Positions 13,693 to 25,500 of a DNA stretch of 64,000 nt are shown here, in pieces (position 1 is the first letter of the stretch; each line of letters opens with the position of its first letter). Where the stretch lies: contig OX359199.1 of the NCBI GenBank assembly GCA_947172415.1, forward strand, positions 6,525,884 through 6,589,883, given 5' to 3'. Source of the stretch: Chondrosia reniformis (Eukaryota > Porifera > Demospongiae > Chondrillida > Chondrillidae). A program made the translations under genes and the position numbers. The notes below the pieces were generated by a model, which saw nothing but the letters and a program-made list of their open reading frames with translations, was not told where the DNA came from and did no database searches.

Positions 13693-16600
13693 ATGGCCGC
13701 TCGGACGTTCCCAGAGGAATGCATTCACTTCCAAAGCGAGCAGCAGGAAGGACAATCGCTTTCTAATGAAGTGGCTCAGACTTTATCGCAGGATACCACA
13801 TATAGAATACAAGAGTCTGTTCATGTGAGTCTGTAATAAAGACAGAAGAGATTATTGATCGTGGATGTAGTAACCTGTTTGCGGCACCGCAATATGCTGC
13901 AACCGTTCATAATCCATTCGCATTCTCACTGTAGAATGCCCTTCATTTTATGCGACATGCAAAGAGACAAAATCTGTTGCCGAGCGACATTAATTTGGCA
14001 TTAAAGTGGAGCTCAAACGAGGTAACTGAAACAACGGGTAACATTAAAGTACATTTGTCTGCATGTATCGTTAATAAGTGCCCCATCTTTTGATCCAGTC
14101 TGTCCTAGGAAGCTCCTCGGGTACAGTTCCCCAGATGACGACAGAGGGGAGTGGCGTGTACACTGTGAAGGACAGCGAAGTACAACTGAGAGATGTTCTA
14201 CAGCAGGAGGTACCTCAGTCCAAACGACCGACACTTAAGGGTTGGTGGTGCTAGTGACTCTTAAATATTATGAAGGAGACGTCAATATGCTAACATGTAA
14301 ATATTAAATTCCTCACTGTAATGCTCCTATCTCCTTTAGGTTCTTGGTATTGCTTGGAGGGAGAAGTGTTAAATCCTTCTGGAGTATCTATGAAATATGA
14401 GCGAAACAGTAGAGAAGTTAGCACTATAGTTGCTGTATGACATAGATTTTTGAATTTTTCAACCTATCACTCCTCTAATGAAAGGGAATTGCACAAATAA
14501 CTAAATAAGCTTGACGTTCCTGTCAGACTGATGAAATGTATGAATAGAATGGACTAAAACACTATTTCCAGACTTGAGACTTTGTTCAAGCCTATAAAAG
14601 TTTGGATGAGGATATGTTTTTACCTATCTTTACTGATTTTTCCACTGGTCAAGGGCCGGGTATTATGTTATCTCTTGTCTATCTCATGTAGGCTGAAGAG
14701 AAGTATCTTTACCTCTTAACAGATGCCATCCAGGGAGAGAATGAAGACATGAGAAGAGTGAGTGAGTAATTTTGTTATTCTGTTCCCTTCTGTATGTTCT
14801 AGTACAGTTGTGCCCTGTTGCCATGCAGTTGTGCCCTGTTGCCATGCAGTTGTGCCATGCAGTTATATTGCCACTGTTCCTAATTACCAATTGCAGACCG
14901 TATTTGTGGATATAAGAAGCAATTTGGGAATAACAGCCATCTTACCACAATTGATCCAGTTTGTCTTAAATGCAGTAAGCAGGCATGTATTCTTATGATT
15001 ATAATTAACTGATATTTCTACTTGACAACAATGAAGTGAGTCTGTATGTCACTCTCTGGTATAGGTGGAAAATAGGTACAATGTGACTTCTCTTCAGATG
15101 CACAGAATATTAAGGACACTGGTAGCTATTGCAGGCAACACCAGCCTCTACCTGGAACCTTACGTAAGTCAAGCTTCTTCAGACCACATGCCACGTTCTA
15201 ACATAGTCAGCCTGTTGCCATGGTAACTGGAGATAAAGGGCTATGCCCTTCATTTGACCTACCCTCCCTCTGCAGGTACCCAAAGTTGTTGATGGTATGC
15301 TGGCCCTCTTGCTTGACCCAATGACCCTTGAACCTCAGGAGAGATGTAACCACTGGAACGTCAGAGAGCTGGTGGCAGTGTGTCTCTCTGACTTCTTGAA
15401 GTGAGTTTCCTCAGAAACTGTTGCAGTTAGGTAGGCACGAAGAGGTAGTGTGTGATTTATGTTCTCCTGAACCTTACAGGAAGTCGTTATGCAGCAGGAA
15501 GCAGTTGTATGCAGAGATCTGTAGCAGACTGGAACAGCACCTGACACCTATTCTCCTGTCCTTCCCATCAGTCTATGGCGTTGTGTTGACAGCCTGCTAC
15601 CTTGGAAGAGAAGTACGAGATTGTGCTGAAATCTCTTGATTATATATACACTTATTTGAACAATCTAAAACACCTCTACCTACATATATAGCTTTGTAGT
15701 TGACCTCAATTTGAGGCTATAAATAAAGTGAACTGTTTCCCTAGACTTCCTACATACAGTATATAGGAAAATCACTTTGGATGTGTGTACAGTGCACTTT
15801 CATTATAACCCTTCCTCCTTTTTAATATTCATTTGAGAATTCACTTTTCATCAGTGACCCATGTAGAGAGTTGTTGTTTTCTTGTCCCTTAGCATACATA
15901 CTGTCACATGCACAACCACACAAGGTTTGTAATGAATATAGTTGTAATCGCGTCGAGATTACGACTCGAGGGATCGCAATGAACTTAGATTGGATGACCA
16001 ATTAGATTATTAGAGCTATACACACTCTGTGTATAATCAAGCCTCATGGTAAAACTAGGTGAGGGTATTTATAGATGATGAGGGTGAAGTGACCTTTACA
16101 AATATCGTGGAAAAGAACGTGACTGCTTAAGTGAATAGAAATGTGTCTCTTATAAAACTGAGGGGTAAAAATGAATAAACCTAATTACAGAGAGATCATA
16201 AACTGGTGTGAGCTAAATCATAAGGAAGTGGTATAACAAACAGAATACATATAAGAGTGGTAACACACACTGACCTATTCCAAGTTGGATTATTAATCTA
16301 AATTGATAACCTAAACAATTACAGTGTCAGTAACTCTGTTACATAGTTATATTTTATGTTTATTTCTGATAAGTGAATAATCACTGGAAATTATTACATT
16401 ATTCTTATGGGGTATATGGTATTCAATACATTATACGTATGTGCATTATTGTAGGTCTTGATGGAGATCATCTTTCCTAATATGGAAAAGCTGAATGAGC
16501 ATGTCAGCTTAGCAGTTAAGAGTCAAGAGGCCCGGCAGGAGGCAATGAAGGTCCACGAGGCATTGCTGGTGGGAGCCATGCACATGTATATATATATGCC

Positions 16601-17286
16601 TGAGGCTTTTTATTTACTTATTTTTAAGTTGCTGTACTAAATGGTTATATGAGAATTAGTGTGATATTACATGTTTTTAGTTGGCTGCAAGACTTCTTAT
16701 CCTCGATGAGCCAGCAGCTGACCCTATTAGGTCATCACTGCCTGCTGTGGGTAAGTCAGTAGAAGAAAGACATGAGCAAATGGACACCACAGACTCAGTA
16801 ACTCCCAAATTAAGGAATGATTCAGAAGCCAAAATTGGAATTTATGATAGATTGATGGGAATGTATGGAGAAGAGTTATTGTGGACCCTCCTCCCAGTAA
16901 ATACTCGAACTACATCTTCAAAAGGAGGGAAAAAAGAAGATTCTAAAATGACCATTGAAGTGAAGCCCTCAGGAAGTGCAAATACACCGGAAGAAAGGCT
17001 ACAAGATTCCTTCTTCAAGACCCTGACAACTAGGGTTGAAATTCAGCCTGTTCAACCAAGTTTTGGTAGACCAGTGGTGTGTTTTGCAGTTCCCAACAGT
17101 GGTCGAGCCAGACCTATTAATGTGTTTGAGCATGCAGAAGAACCTAGGGATATTAGAAAGAGAACTGAAGTTAAACTTGCCAAAGGTAAAATGAGAGGAA
17201 CTACAAGCAAAACAGATACATCCTCACGATTTGGAAAGAAACTTTTTGACAATTTTAATGGAGAATTGAAAGGAGAATGGTTGTAG
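13693..17286 (+). CDS. TAF6L: TAF6-like protein (SAGA/PCAF subunit, histone fold + HEAT)
   Basis: Histone-fold subunit of SAGA-type acetyltransferase complexes, paralogue of TFIID TAF6. Exons: 13693-13824, 13935-14021, 14099-14240, 14340-14416, 14692-14757, 14897-14974, 15065-15163, 15276-15400, 15480-15612, 16455-16568, 16681-17286; 552 residues in one frame. Histone fold in residues about 12-72 (SNEVAQTLSQDTTYRIQESV, NALHFMRHAKRQNLLPSDIN, LALKWSSNE). LALKWSS resembles the RALRWSS of TAF6L, not the YALKLKN of TAF6. A C-terminal HEAT-like region follows (ILPQLIQFVLNA, MHRILRTLVAIAG, NHWNVRELVAVCLS). IYDRLMGMYGEELLWTL parallels the TAF6L motif IYRELYAFFGDSLATR. The 842-bp intron 9 (15613-16454) shows nothing recognisable; intron 7 carries a perfect X-box-like site at 15214-15227. 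Confidence 0.85.
14807..14863. repeat. 21-bp direct repeat, about 2.6 copies, TAF6L intron 5
   Basis: Unit gttgtgccctgttgccatgca occurs twice, followed by a shortened third copy. It embeds a GTTGCCATG X-box half. Confidence 0.85.
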
Positions 17287-17484
17287 AAATAAATTCTATT
17301 ATTGTCTTTTTAATTTGTTTCTGCATACATGTATGCAGTACCTCTGAAAAAATTGAAGTTGAAGTAATCTTATGTACATAAATTCTTGTTTCGTGACATT
17401 TTAAAGTCTAAATCATTTACTAGCAATTAATTGTTACAGTAAGTAATGCCAGTCAAGTTGATCTATTACTTATGAATGGGCATT

Positions 17485-18266
17485 TTAATTTACAACTGTA
17501 ATCACAACTGCTATTAGTGTTGCTATATATAGTAAGTAAGCTATTACAGATCCAAACAAACTAATGATTATGTATCTTCTTGATTTTCTCCTGTTTGGTG
17601 CGTTCATAGCCTACAAATTACATATAAATACATAAGGATCTATTATATATGTAACAATATACATTAGATATATGTCCAGTCTGAGCTATGCAATTAAGAG
17701 GAGTCCATGTATATAGGTGAATATTTTAACTGTATAAGATGTACACATGTACTTACACACTTAGCTGATACAATAGCAGGGATGACAAAGCACAAACTTG
17801 GCAGAAAACACTGCATAAAAAATATTGTAGCCGTAACTATGCTAAATACAAGTGCACACTTTGCCATGGGCAGGCACGTATTCTCAGGATAAGCTATTGC
17901 TTGTGAACAACTGGCTGCTACAGCAGGTTGTTGTGGACGGATCATGAGATCATTAGGATAGATATATGTATGCGTCTCTGATGTAGATGTTGTCGATGGG
18001 TTAGTCCATCTTTTCCTATTCTTTTGAACCTCATGTGAAGCAGCTGAGTTTTCTATTACATAAGCACCATCACTTTCTACCACATAGCCTTCATCATGAT
18101 CACTTGGCTGATTTGGTGAGGAGAGAGGTACATATGCTGGATTTGACTGAAGAGAGGCATTAATGCTAAGGTAAGGTTTTGATTTCGTGATTGATTTTGA
18201 AGAGATAATTGGTTGCTTAGATCCGTCCTCGTCGTCATTGCTGTAGTACCCAGGCTGATGAGACAT
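17485..18266 (-). CDS. Two-TM protein with Tyr motifs, paralogue A (possibly dispanin/CD225-like)
   Basis: Two exons, 18266-17757 and 17610-17485, join in phase 0; 211 residues. About 135 N-terminal residues are polar and probably cytosolic, with NPAY and SDGAYVIEN. A hydrophobic segment follows (ALVFSIVTATIFFMQCF, LPSLCFVIPAIV), then a basic loop APNRRKSRRY and a final hydrophobic helix (IIISLFGSVIAYLLYIA, TLIAVVITVV) ending at the stop. This long N-tail, hydrophobic pair and short basic loop resemble dispanin/IFITM (CD225) proteins, but I see no decisive CD225 signature, so that label is inference. The neighbour at 19004-19886 has the same exon structure and motifs. The 3' end is convergent with TAF6L (198 bp apart). 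Confidence 0.75.
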
Positions 18267-19003
18267 GCCCTAAACATCAACACGAAGTACACAGAGAGTG
18301 TATTTACGTGTTACCATAGATACTGACCTTAAATATTTAGATACTTAATTGAAAGCATAGATAGGTATAGATAATCCATGGTCATATATCTATGGTTTTT
18401 ATTCAGATCTGCATGTAGGCCCGAGAATTCTATCCAATTAGACGCTCTAAAAATTCAAAAGATGCTTGAATTTATCGCTCGTTTTTATTCCGTTATCTCG
18501 CATGCAGTCTGCTCTATTGATACCTAGCTGACAATATTAGCCTAACGATTGCAAAATGAAAGAGTAAAAGTGGAGCTATATAATAAGCCGTAGTTACACC
18601 TTTAATTCATAAATGTCACTCACTTTATTTAGCTCAGCACAGACTTTTCTACAAAGAAAGCGAATAATTACATCATAATATCACATGTGATGACGTCATC
18701 ACCCAAACTACGGGATTCTGTTTATGTGTATACTGTAATTGCAACACTTTCCAAAACTAAGGGTCTACTGGAATTCAGTTCCCTTGTTTGATTCATGATC
18801 AGTTAATTTTTAATGCAAATATTATACATTTTATATTTTTTCCAACACATACATGCCATTAAGGTGAATGCATGAATAATTGAAGTGATAATCAAACCTT
18901 GTACAAGTAATTATAATCAGTCAAACATCATAGAGGGAAAAACACGAAAGAAGCAATTGCTGGGAATCGAACCCAGGACATAAGTTTCACATGCTATATA
19001 CTC
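18267..19003. other. Spacer between the two paralogous two-TM genes
   Basis: Contains the presumed promoter of paralogue A, including a palindromic CRE at 18687-18702, and a tRNA-like SINE copy (about 18871-19010, minus) directly at the 3' end of paralogue B. No other coding potential seen. Confidence 0.7.
18681..18702. promoter_or_regulatory. Overlapping palindromes with consensus CRE (TGACGTCA)
   Basis: TCACATGTGA is directly followed by and overlaps the 16-bp perfect palindrome GTGATGACGTCATCAC. The latter contains the full CREB/ATF octamer; the former contains an E-box (CATGTG core). The block lies about 415 bp upstream of the paralogue A start codon. Confidence 0.55.
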
Positions 19004-19010
19004 TTAAGAT
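18871..19010 (-). mobile_element. tRNA-like SINE copy 1
   Basis: Read on the minus strand, the element has a perfect tRNA T-arm (CTGGG ttcgatt CCCAG) preceded by an anticodon-arm-like segment (gcatgtgaaacttatgtc) and followed by a unique tail (gcaattgcttctttcgtgtt, then a tttgattatca-attattcatg end). The same T-arm and tail occur at 28361-28466 on the plus strand, so this is an interspersed, presumably Pol III-derived element. Its upstream edge overlaps the stop codon region of paralogue B (19004-19006). No full cloverleaf can be folded, so it is not counted as a functional tRNA gene. Confidence 0.8.
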
Positions 19011-19886
19011 CTCGTTCTTGTTGTTGTGGCATTTATATATCCAAATACTGAGGCGACTACCACAAGTGTCACCACAATTGGGTAAGAAATGTAAAATATC
19101 AGCAATATGACTAGACTAATGATGCCATATTTCCTTGCCTCTCCTATTTTCTGCTTCTCTTTCTTAACAATTCCCTATATATATTATACCAAAAAAATTA
19201 CTTATTAAAATATATGTGTTATACATATGAGACTATACACTCACAGCAATAGCTAAACCAATAGCAGGAATGAGGCAGACGAGGCCAGGCAGCCAAAACA
19301 AGACTGTTGAAAATACAATGGTTGTCACAACACCTATAACAAGTGCATATTTAGGTAAACTTGTAGTTTCAATTGTGGAATTCATTTGTCGATCATGAGC
19401 AATGGACACTTGTGGATGTCTGACTACAGCAGGTTGTTCTCTGATACTGGGCTGGGAGTTTGCAGTTCCAGGAGGTGGCTGACCATGAGATCTAGAAAGA
19501 GGTAGAATTGGAGCACCCCTGTGTGCTGAATGAGTGTCCCCTACATGTACCCTTTCATAAAAAACGCTAGTACCATCCATGTCCAATGCAGTATAATATT
19601 CTTCATTTGGTGCATTTTCAGCATAATGTACTTGTCTGCTGTTAGCTCTTCCTTGTGGAATTGCTTCTTGTTGTCTTGTTGAGTAAGGAGGGGGAACTGT
19701 TGATGTGATATCTTCTATTACATAGGCTCCATCACTCTGACAGTATGTTTGAGACTTATTCAGAAGATTAGTAGTATTATCAGCATTATTGGATGCTGAA
19801 TATGACGGATTTGACTGCATAGCAATAGTCGCATTACTTCTATTTTGAACAGGTCTACGTTCATTGTCATATTCTTGATCAGCCAT
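19004..19886 (-). CDS. Two-TM protein with NPSY, SDGAYVIE and PPPY motifs, paralogue B
   Basis: Exons 19886-19245 and 19174-19004 join in phase 0; 270 residues. The long N-terminal tail carries NPSY (about residue 27), CQSDGAYVIED (about 50-60), and PPPYS (about 66), the last a WW-domain/NEDD4-type PPxY. The hydrophobic segment YALVIGVVTTIVFSTVLF and LPGLVCLIPAIGLAIA is followed by the loop GIVKKEKQKIGEARKYG and a final TM (IISLVILLIFYISYPIVV). Exon structure, tail motifs and topology match paralogue A, so the two are tandem duplicates. PPxY plus a two-TM tail with a G-ARKYG loop recalls IFITM/dispanins; the family assignment is tentative. The last residues (ATTTRTRS) and stop lie at the edge of a SINE, which may have supplied the terminator. 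Confidence 0.75.
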
Positions 19887-21051
19887 TGTTCTATTATTAT
19901 GTTAGTCTATATAAGACAATTGCAAGAAGGTATATTTATTTTTTCTTAATTTAATAATAATAATAATAATATTAGCAAAAATATTTAGCCTATATCCATA
20001 TATAGATTAATTATAATACCTTCTCAGTAATATTCTTGATCCACTAAGGTTTGCAAAAAAAGTTGACAAGAGTACTTCTCCACATAAAAAGGAACCACAC
20101 AGGTAGAGTGTGGTAAATCGCATAAATAGCTATTAATATATGACATATATATGACCTCATGAATACCACAAAGTACTTTCATTACAATATATGTTGAAAG
20201 TAAAAATCCCTGACGGTTCTTTAGCATTTGCTATATGGAAATTTAGTCATGCTAGAGGAACTTCTTCCAAATCAAGAAACCTTATTAGGTACATATAGAA
20301 ACTCTAGTGCATCCATATAAGATCAATATCCACAGAAACACAACTCTTGTACTTGAAACAGTGTATGGAATTTAAACAATAAATAAAATGTTCTATATAT
20401 TGTGTGCATGCTTGCCATGAAAGATACAATAGGTAATATAAGAATGTACAATTGCATGTGTGTGTGACAAGTTTCTAAATGTACCAATTTTACACCTCCA
20501 TTCCACCATCTAAGTCACTACAAAAGATAATAAACAATTTAATAAAAAGGGAGTTGATTGTACAATATACTTGTGAAAATCTCTGGAATTGTGTAGAATA
20601 GCTACAAATGGGATTAGGTAATAGGAAATTGATCATTTGTGCACACTATACACATGTACAGCATATACTACACAATATTTATGCAAAGTGCGGCCACTTT
20701 ACCAACTGCATGCATATCTTAATATACGTAATAGAATAAGGATTTCTTCTTATAAAGATTTAAGGATTTTAAGATTTTATAAACAGTTTTGTGTTAGGTG
20801 CACTAAAACTTTGTCCAGATGAATATCTAATATCTGTACATGCTACTGGCTCTTAATTCCACAAAAGTATATTTACAATATATATGGGTGGGTGTATGAC
20901 CTATATTATGGATAACTGCATGCGATCAAAGTTCCTTTTCAAAAGTAACACATTCATGGAACAAGGGAGAATGTAAGACACAAGTCTCTGCTGATTTATT
21001 AAATTAAAATGCATGTTATACATTATTAATTCAATTTCACAACAACACTCC
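19887..21051. other. Intergenic AT-rich region
   Basis: 1165 bp between the 5' end of paralogue B and the 3' end of SLBP. It contains (AAT)n near 19950-19972 and scattered TATA/ATAT runs. One short minus-strand ORF near 20030-20050 reads VDQEYY, like the start of paralogue B, but this is too short to claim a pseudogene. Nothing else recognised. Confidence 0.6.
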
Positions 21052-22361
21052 TTACATTCCAGCAAATACTGCTTCACCAAATGACAGCTCTTCTTCAGAT
21101 TTTGGCTCAAGTGGATCCCATTCATGTAGGGATCTCCTCCACTTTCTAATCTGTCCATCCCATGATCTCTTGCTGCAGATTTGGTTCTTGTTGGGTGTAT
21201 GAGGGTGAACTTTGGTTCTTAAATGTCTAAAACATGGGAATACAGACACTTGAATAATACATTTCCCATCTATGTACTGAACTACTTTATTATTAAGACA
21301 ATTTAATATTAAGCTCTGCTGTTTACTTTGGAATAAGCTTTGAGTATCTCTCATAACCAATGGTGTTCTTTCCAAAGTCTAGCTGTTTTTGCCTTTGATA
21401 TAGTTTGTGCTGGTCTTCCTCTTTGGGCTTCTTTGAGGGTCTTGGGTTGTTGACAGGAACCCTTTCTTCATCAAATGAATTATGAGAAAACTTTAATCTT
21501 CTATGAGACATTTTCTGCATTCTACATTCAAAGACATTTACACATAAAATAGCTTAAATTTTACACACAATTAGAACTCTTTTGTTATTAATGAAAACTA
21601 TTTACAAAAGCAGTGAAAATAGGCCTTTCAAGGAATAAACAGCCAAGCAGAGTTAGAATAAACATGTAGATTATTTTATACAGCCTATATAAATAAGATT
21701 ATTGAATTGAAACGAAAGATGTATACTCTCCAGATAGCATTGACAATGTGTATATAATTGTATACCCATATTGGCCATGCCCCTATTTGATTGGTTACCT
21801 GTCGTTGAGCGGTGTCCTCTCATTCAAGGGTGATAGTGCCACCGCTTGCACGCACGGTGCAGGGGATATCTGGGAGAGACGTTTGTTTGGCTGGTCCAGA
21901 GGAGAAAGGCATTGTCTGTCATCTACACCTCTCTTTGACCTCAGCCTTACTGCATCAGCGTAGGATCTTCCTGTAGCCTGGAGACTGGTAGGCGTGCTGG
22001 TGAGCTCCGGGTGATCGTTCTCATCCGTGACACTTGGCAGGGAGATCTGGTCATTAAGTGAGAGAGGTGTCATCTGAATATGCTTGGTACGTAAGTTATC
22101 CTTCAAAGCCTTGGGTGTTTTAAAACATTCATCGACTGGACTTTCTGTTAATTCCGGCTCACCAGTCTTTGAAGAATCCCTGTTTGCAAAAGATATTTTC
22201 ATATAAACAAACGTATTGCAGAAACTAGCTGTAAAAACTTACAACAACTTTCGAAGAGCATTAGGATCGTCCGATTCTTCCGCTTCCATAATGTCGCTCC
22301 AAGAAACATTCTGAAATTGCGACTCAAATTTAAATTCTTCATCGACTGTTTGTAACTCCAT
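21052..22361 (-). CDS. SLBP: Histone stem-loop binding protein
   Basis: Binds the 3' stem-loop of replication-dependent histone mRNAs and directs their processing, export and translation. Four exons, 22361-22243, 22179-21799, 21521-21327, 21226-21052; 289 residues (human 270). The RNA-binding domain near residues 200-270 is nearly canonical: [19 protein letters not shown], then [15 protein letters not shown] with the regulatory TPNK threonine, and [19 protein letters not shown]. The N-terminal half is disordered with several SP/TP sites ([25 protein letters not shown]), candidate CDK sites of the kind that control SLBP turnover in vertebrates. A short acidic tail follows the RNA-binding domain. 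It shares a 227-bp divergent promoter with iRhom. Confidence 0.96.
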
Positions 22362-22588
22362 TTGCTAAACAGATCCTTGAAAATATTACAGTAAACTGTA
22401 GCAGCAACTTTATGTTCCCGCGCTCTAAGCCGTATATCTACGCCAAAATGAGATTACTAAGCTTATATATGACGTCACAGGTTCGCGTTGGCAAACCTGT
22501 GACGTCATCAAGAAATGCTTCCATTTTGATAAGCGGTCTGGCTACGCGTGACAAAGTGACCGGTACGGTAAAGCAGACCTAAAGCAAG
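22362..22588. promoter_or_regulatory. Bidirectional promoter SLBP / iRhom with paired CREs and E2F-like sites
   Basis: The 227-bp interval contains a perfect inverted repeat: arms ATGACGTCACAGGTT (22469-22483) and AACCTGTGACGTCAT (22494-22508) around a 10-bp spacer. Each arm holds one full CRE octamer TGACGTCA (22470-22477 and 22500-22507). Toward SLBP there are TTCCCGCGC (22415-22423) and CGCCAAAA (22441-22448), both close to the E2F consensus, which would suit S-phase expression of SLBP. Factor assignment is inference from consensus matching. Confidence 0.6.
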
Positions 22589-25500
22589 ATGGCCTCTTTC
22601 ACCAGAGAGGAAATTTCATTTTTCAGGGAGCAGTATGGTAATAACCTGACCAATAATTCTAGAGGATTGAATCAAGAGGGATATTTAATTGCTATCCGTG
22701 CGTCTATTGAGAGAGCAAATCTTCGCAGGTTCCCCGATGGACAGTTGATAAAGGATTTCAATAAGGCTAGGAGAGATGACACTTTATCTTGGCCCCAGTT
22801 TTTCCAAGTAAGAATTAAATAGTAAAGATTGGTCGAAAACTGTTCATCTATTCATTGTTAGGTTGTTTAAGCAATTGTACCTGCCTTTCTACGCGTTTCG
22901 TATAATGCTCGTACGAAGCACAGTTTAGGCTAAAGGTGCACGATTTTATCTTGGCGCAGAAAGCCCATCGTTGTTTAGCTTCAGAGAACGTTTGCGAACT
23001 ATTTTAAACGCATTGTTGCCAAACATTTTATTTATTTTCGCTTGATCGAGAAATTATGGATTTTGTTTAGAGTAAGGCAACATTGTACGTCAATATTTGT
23101 GTAATGTTGTTTTTTACAACACTTCAATTGGCTTCACTTTCTAACTCCATTTGGAGCACCTGAAACTATGTCAGATTTCAAGATGATTTAACTGAGCATC
23201 CTTTTGTACCAGTTGCATTAAATAACACAGAGTGTAAAGTATGTAGGAGGAAGTATTTGACATCATTCTACTTCTGCAGTATATGTTAATTTGAGATACC
23301 TGGGTCAATTTTGAAACACAGTCTTAAGCTGGTGGTCCCTGGGGGTGGAGCATCAGCTGGAGGTGTGGCTCATACACAGTTGTTCCATAAACTCCTCAGC
23401 TGTAGGTACAGATAGGTCCCTTAGATTAATAGGCTGGTTTTGCTGATTGAGTTAGCAACAGATAATTGTTGGATGTCATTGTTATTGTTAGTGTACAATA
23501 CTTTGGTTTAGTAGTATTGAGAAGTATTAATGAAACTAGATACAATTTTGACAACTTTGACATTTCTAGTAACAGTAACTGAATACATAATTGAATCTTT
23601 GTAAATTGCTGAAGCAAAGTATCAGCTTATTAAGCCGTGTCAGCATACACCCAATTATATACAGTTTAGTTAAGACACATACTTGAAATGGTATATATCA
23701 TCACAAATGAACCACATAAGACAGGTTTACAATAGTTGGAGAGGAATTCTGAAGATGGACCTACCACCAACCTAGTAGGAAGTACTGGGATGGCTAATTG
23801 CTGGTCTGTGTGGTTGGCCTTGTACAATTTCACAATTTCTCCTGACACCTGTTAAGTGTGCTAATGTCACAGTGATAGTATTGCCTAATGGTTGTTGAGG
23901 TGGTAAATGTATCTGTTATCAGGTCACTTGTTATAGCCACCCACTTACAAGAGTGTAATTGACTAGTGGTATTAATATGCTATGAAACCTATGTACCTAC
24001 CAATATATGTATGTATGCATGAGCAGGAGAGATGAATATAGGTGATGTCAGCTGTCTTGGGTATCTGTTGTATCACTTTAATATTTGTTTTTTTTTTTGT
24101 AGATTTTGCAGAAGATTAGAAACATGGGTCCTCCCGTGGAAGGAGAAGAGGGACCTCCAGCCAGTGGAAATGAATCTCTACATCTGACCGGACTTTCTGA
24201 GGATGTGGGAACCGAGCCCAGCAGAGGTATTCACAGACAACAGACCCTCCTTCGTACCATGAGAAGGGGGATGGAACTGGTTGGCAACTTCTTTGGTGTT
24301 GCTGGTGAAGAGGATCCGTTATGGGATGATGCCAACAGAGTTGAGGTAAATGTACTTTAAGCCTCCCTTCTGAACTTACTTGACAAACACCATTTTCTGT
24401 TTCTGATACGTACAAGAATATTGAGCTGTTTTGTGGTACATTGATCCTCTTAATGTCAATTCTTTCACTTCTGTATATATGAATGTATTGTCAGGTATAG
24501 TCAGTCACGTGTCTGTAGCGGTTGCTCTAGATTTAGTTTCTAGGTCTCATGGAGCACATTGCTGTACAAACAGGCCTGCTTTAGTATAGTGATGTGTTGC
24601 CCCAGTAACACTGGTATGTTGGTATAGTAACTGCTACACATTGGCCTATTTGGTAATAGGGAGGTGTAGGAGGAACCAATGTACAAAGCTCATCCATACA
24701 GGTGTTAGTTCTGTTATTGTAAACTAAAGGTGTTAATGTAAGCTGTGCAATCATGTGACTGAGAGACCCAACCTATATAGACTTTCCAGTTTAACAACTA
24801 CTTGAAATATAACACTAACAAACATGGAAATATAAGTAAGTTGGTAATTGAAATATTAACAAAGAATGAAGTCATTGACTCTAAAATTCAAATGTTAAAA
24901 AGTTTGTAACACAGAGACTTCCTTCTGTTACAAAGTAGAGGTTTGCCCTGTAGAGAACTTATAAGCAAGCAATTTATGGGCCAATGGACACAAAAGGGCT
25001 ACATAGAGGGGAGCAGGGAGGGGCATTTGCCCCCCCTAGACTTTTGGAAGTTAATACAAACATTCTTCAACACCCTCACACCTATTTACATGTGGAATGC
25101 TTAGCATTCTTCTTATGGGTACCACGTACGGCTTGTTTTATTTGTTAGTTACCCACACTGCAATAAATTGTTGGAATACCAGAGGCTTTCAGAGTCCCAT
25201 TGACTGAGGGAAATACATATACCAAAACTGTGTCTTCTTTGATTGTGAATGCAGTATTGTTCAGCCAGCTGAGAGTTTTCCCATATTTATGCATCACCAT
25301 TGAATGATACAATGACACTTGAAGGATAATCACATGATCACATGATAACATACAACATTTGAGATGGTTCATCTGTAGACTGAAGAAGGGACCCTAAGGG
25401 TCGAAACATCTGATTCTAAAGATCTATAGATGCTCAAAAGAGAAAGATGAACCATCTCAAAGATAGGTTTGATGCAGTTGGAAGAAATCCCTATCATCTA

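Noticed and set aside
18955-19030. Possible tRNA gene (minus strand)
   Set aside because: A good T-arm but no acceptor stem or D-arm, and the sequence is repeated with a tail elsewhere: a SINE, not a functional tRNA.
20024-20227. 67-codon minus-strand ORF ending VDQEYY, like the start of the two-TM paralogue B
   Set aside because: Similarity is limited to about five residues, on the wrong end of the ORF; probably chance.
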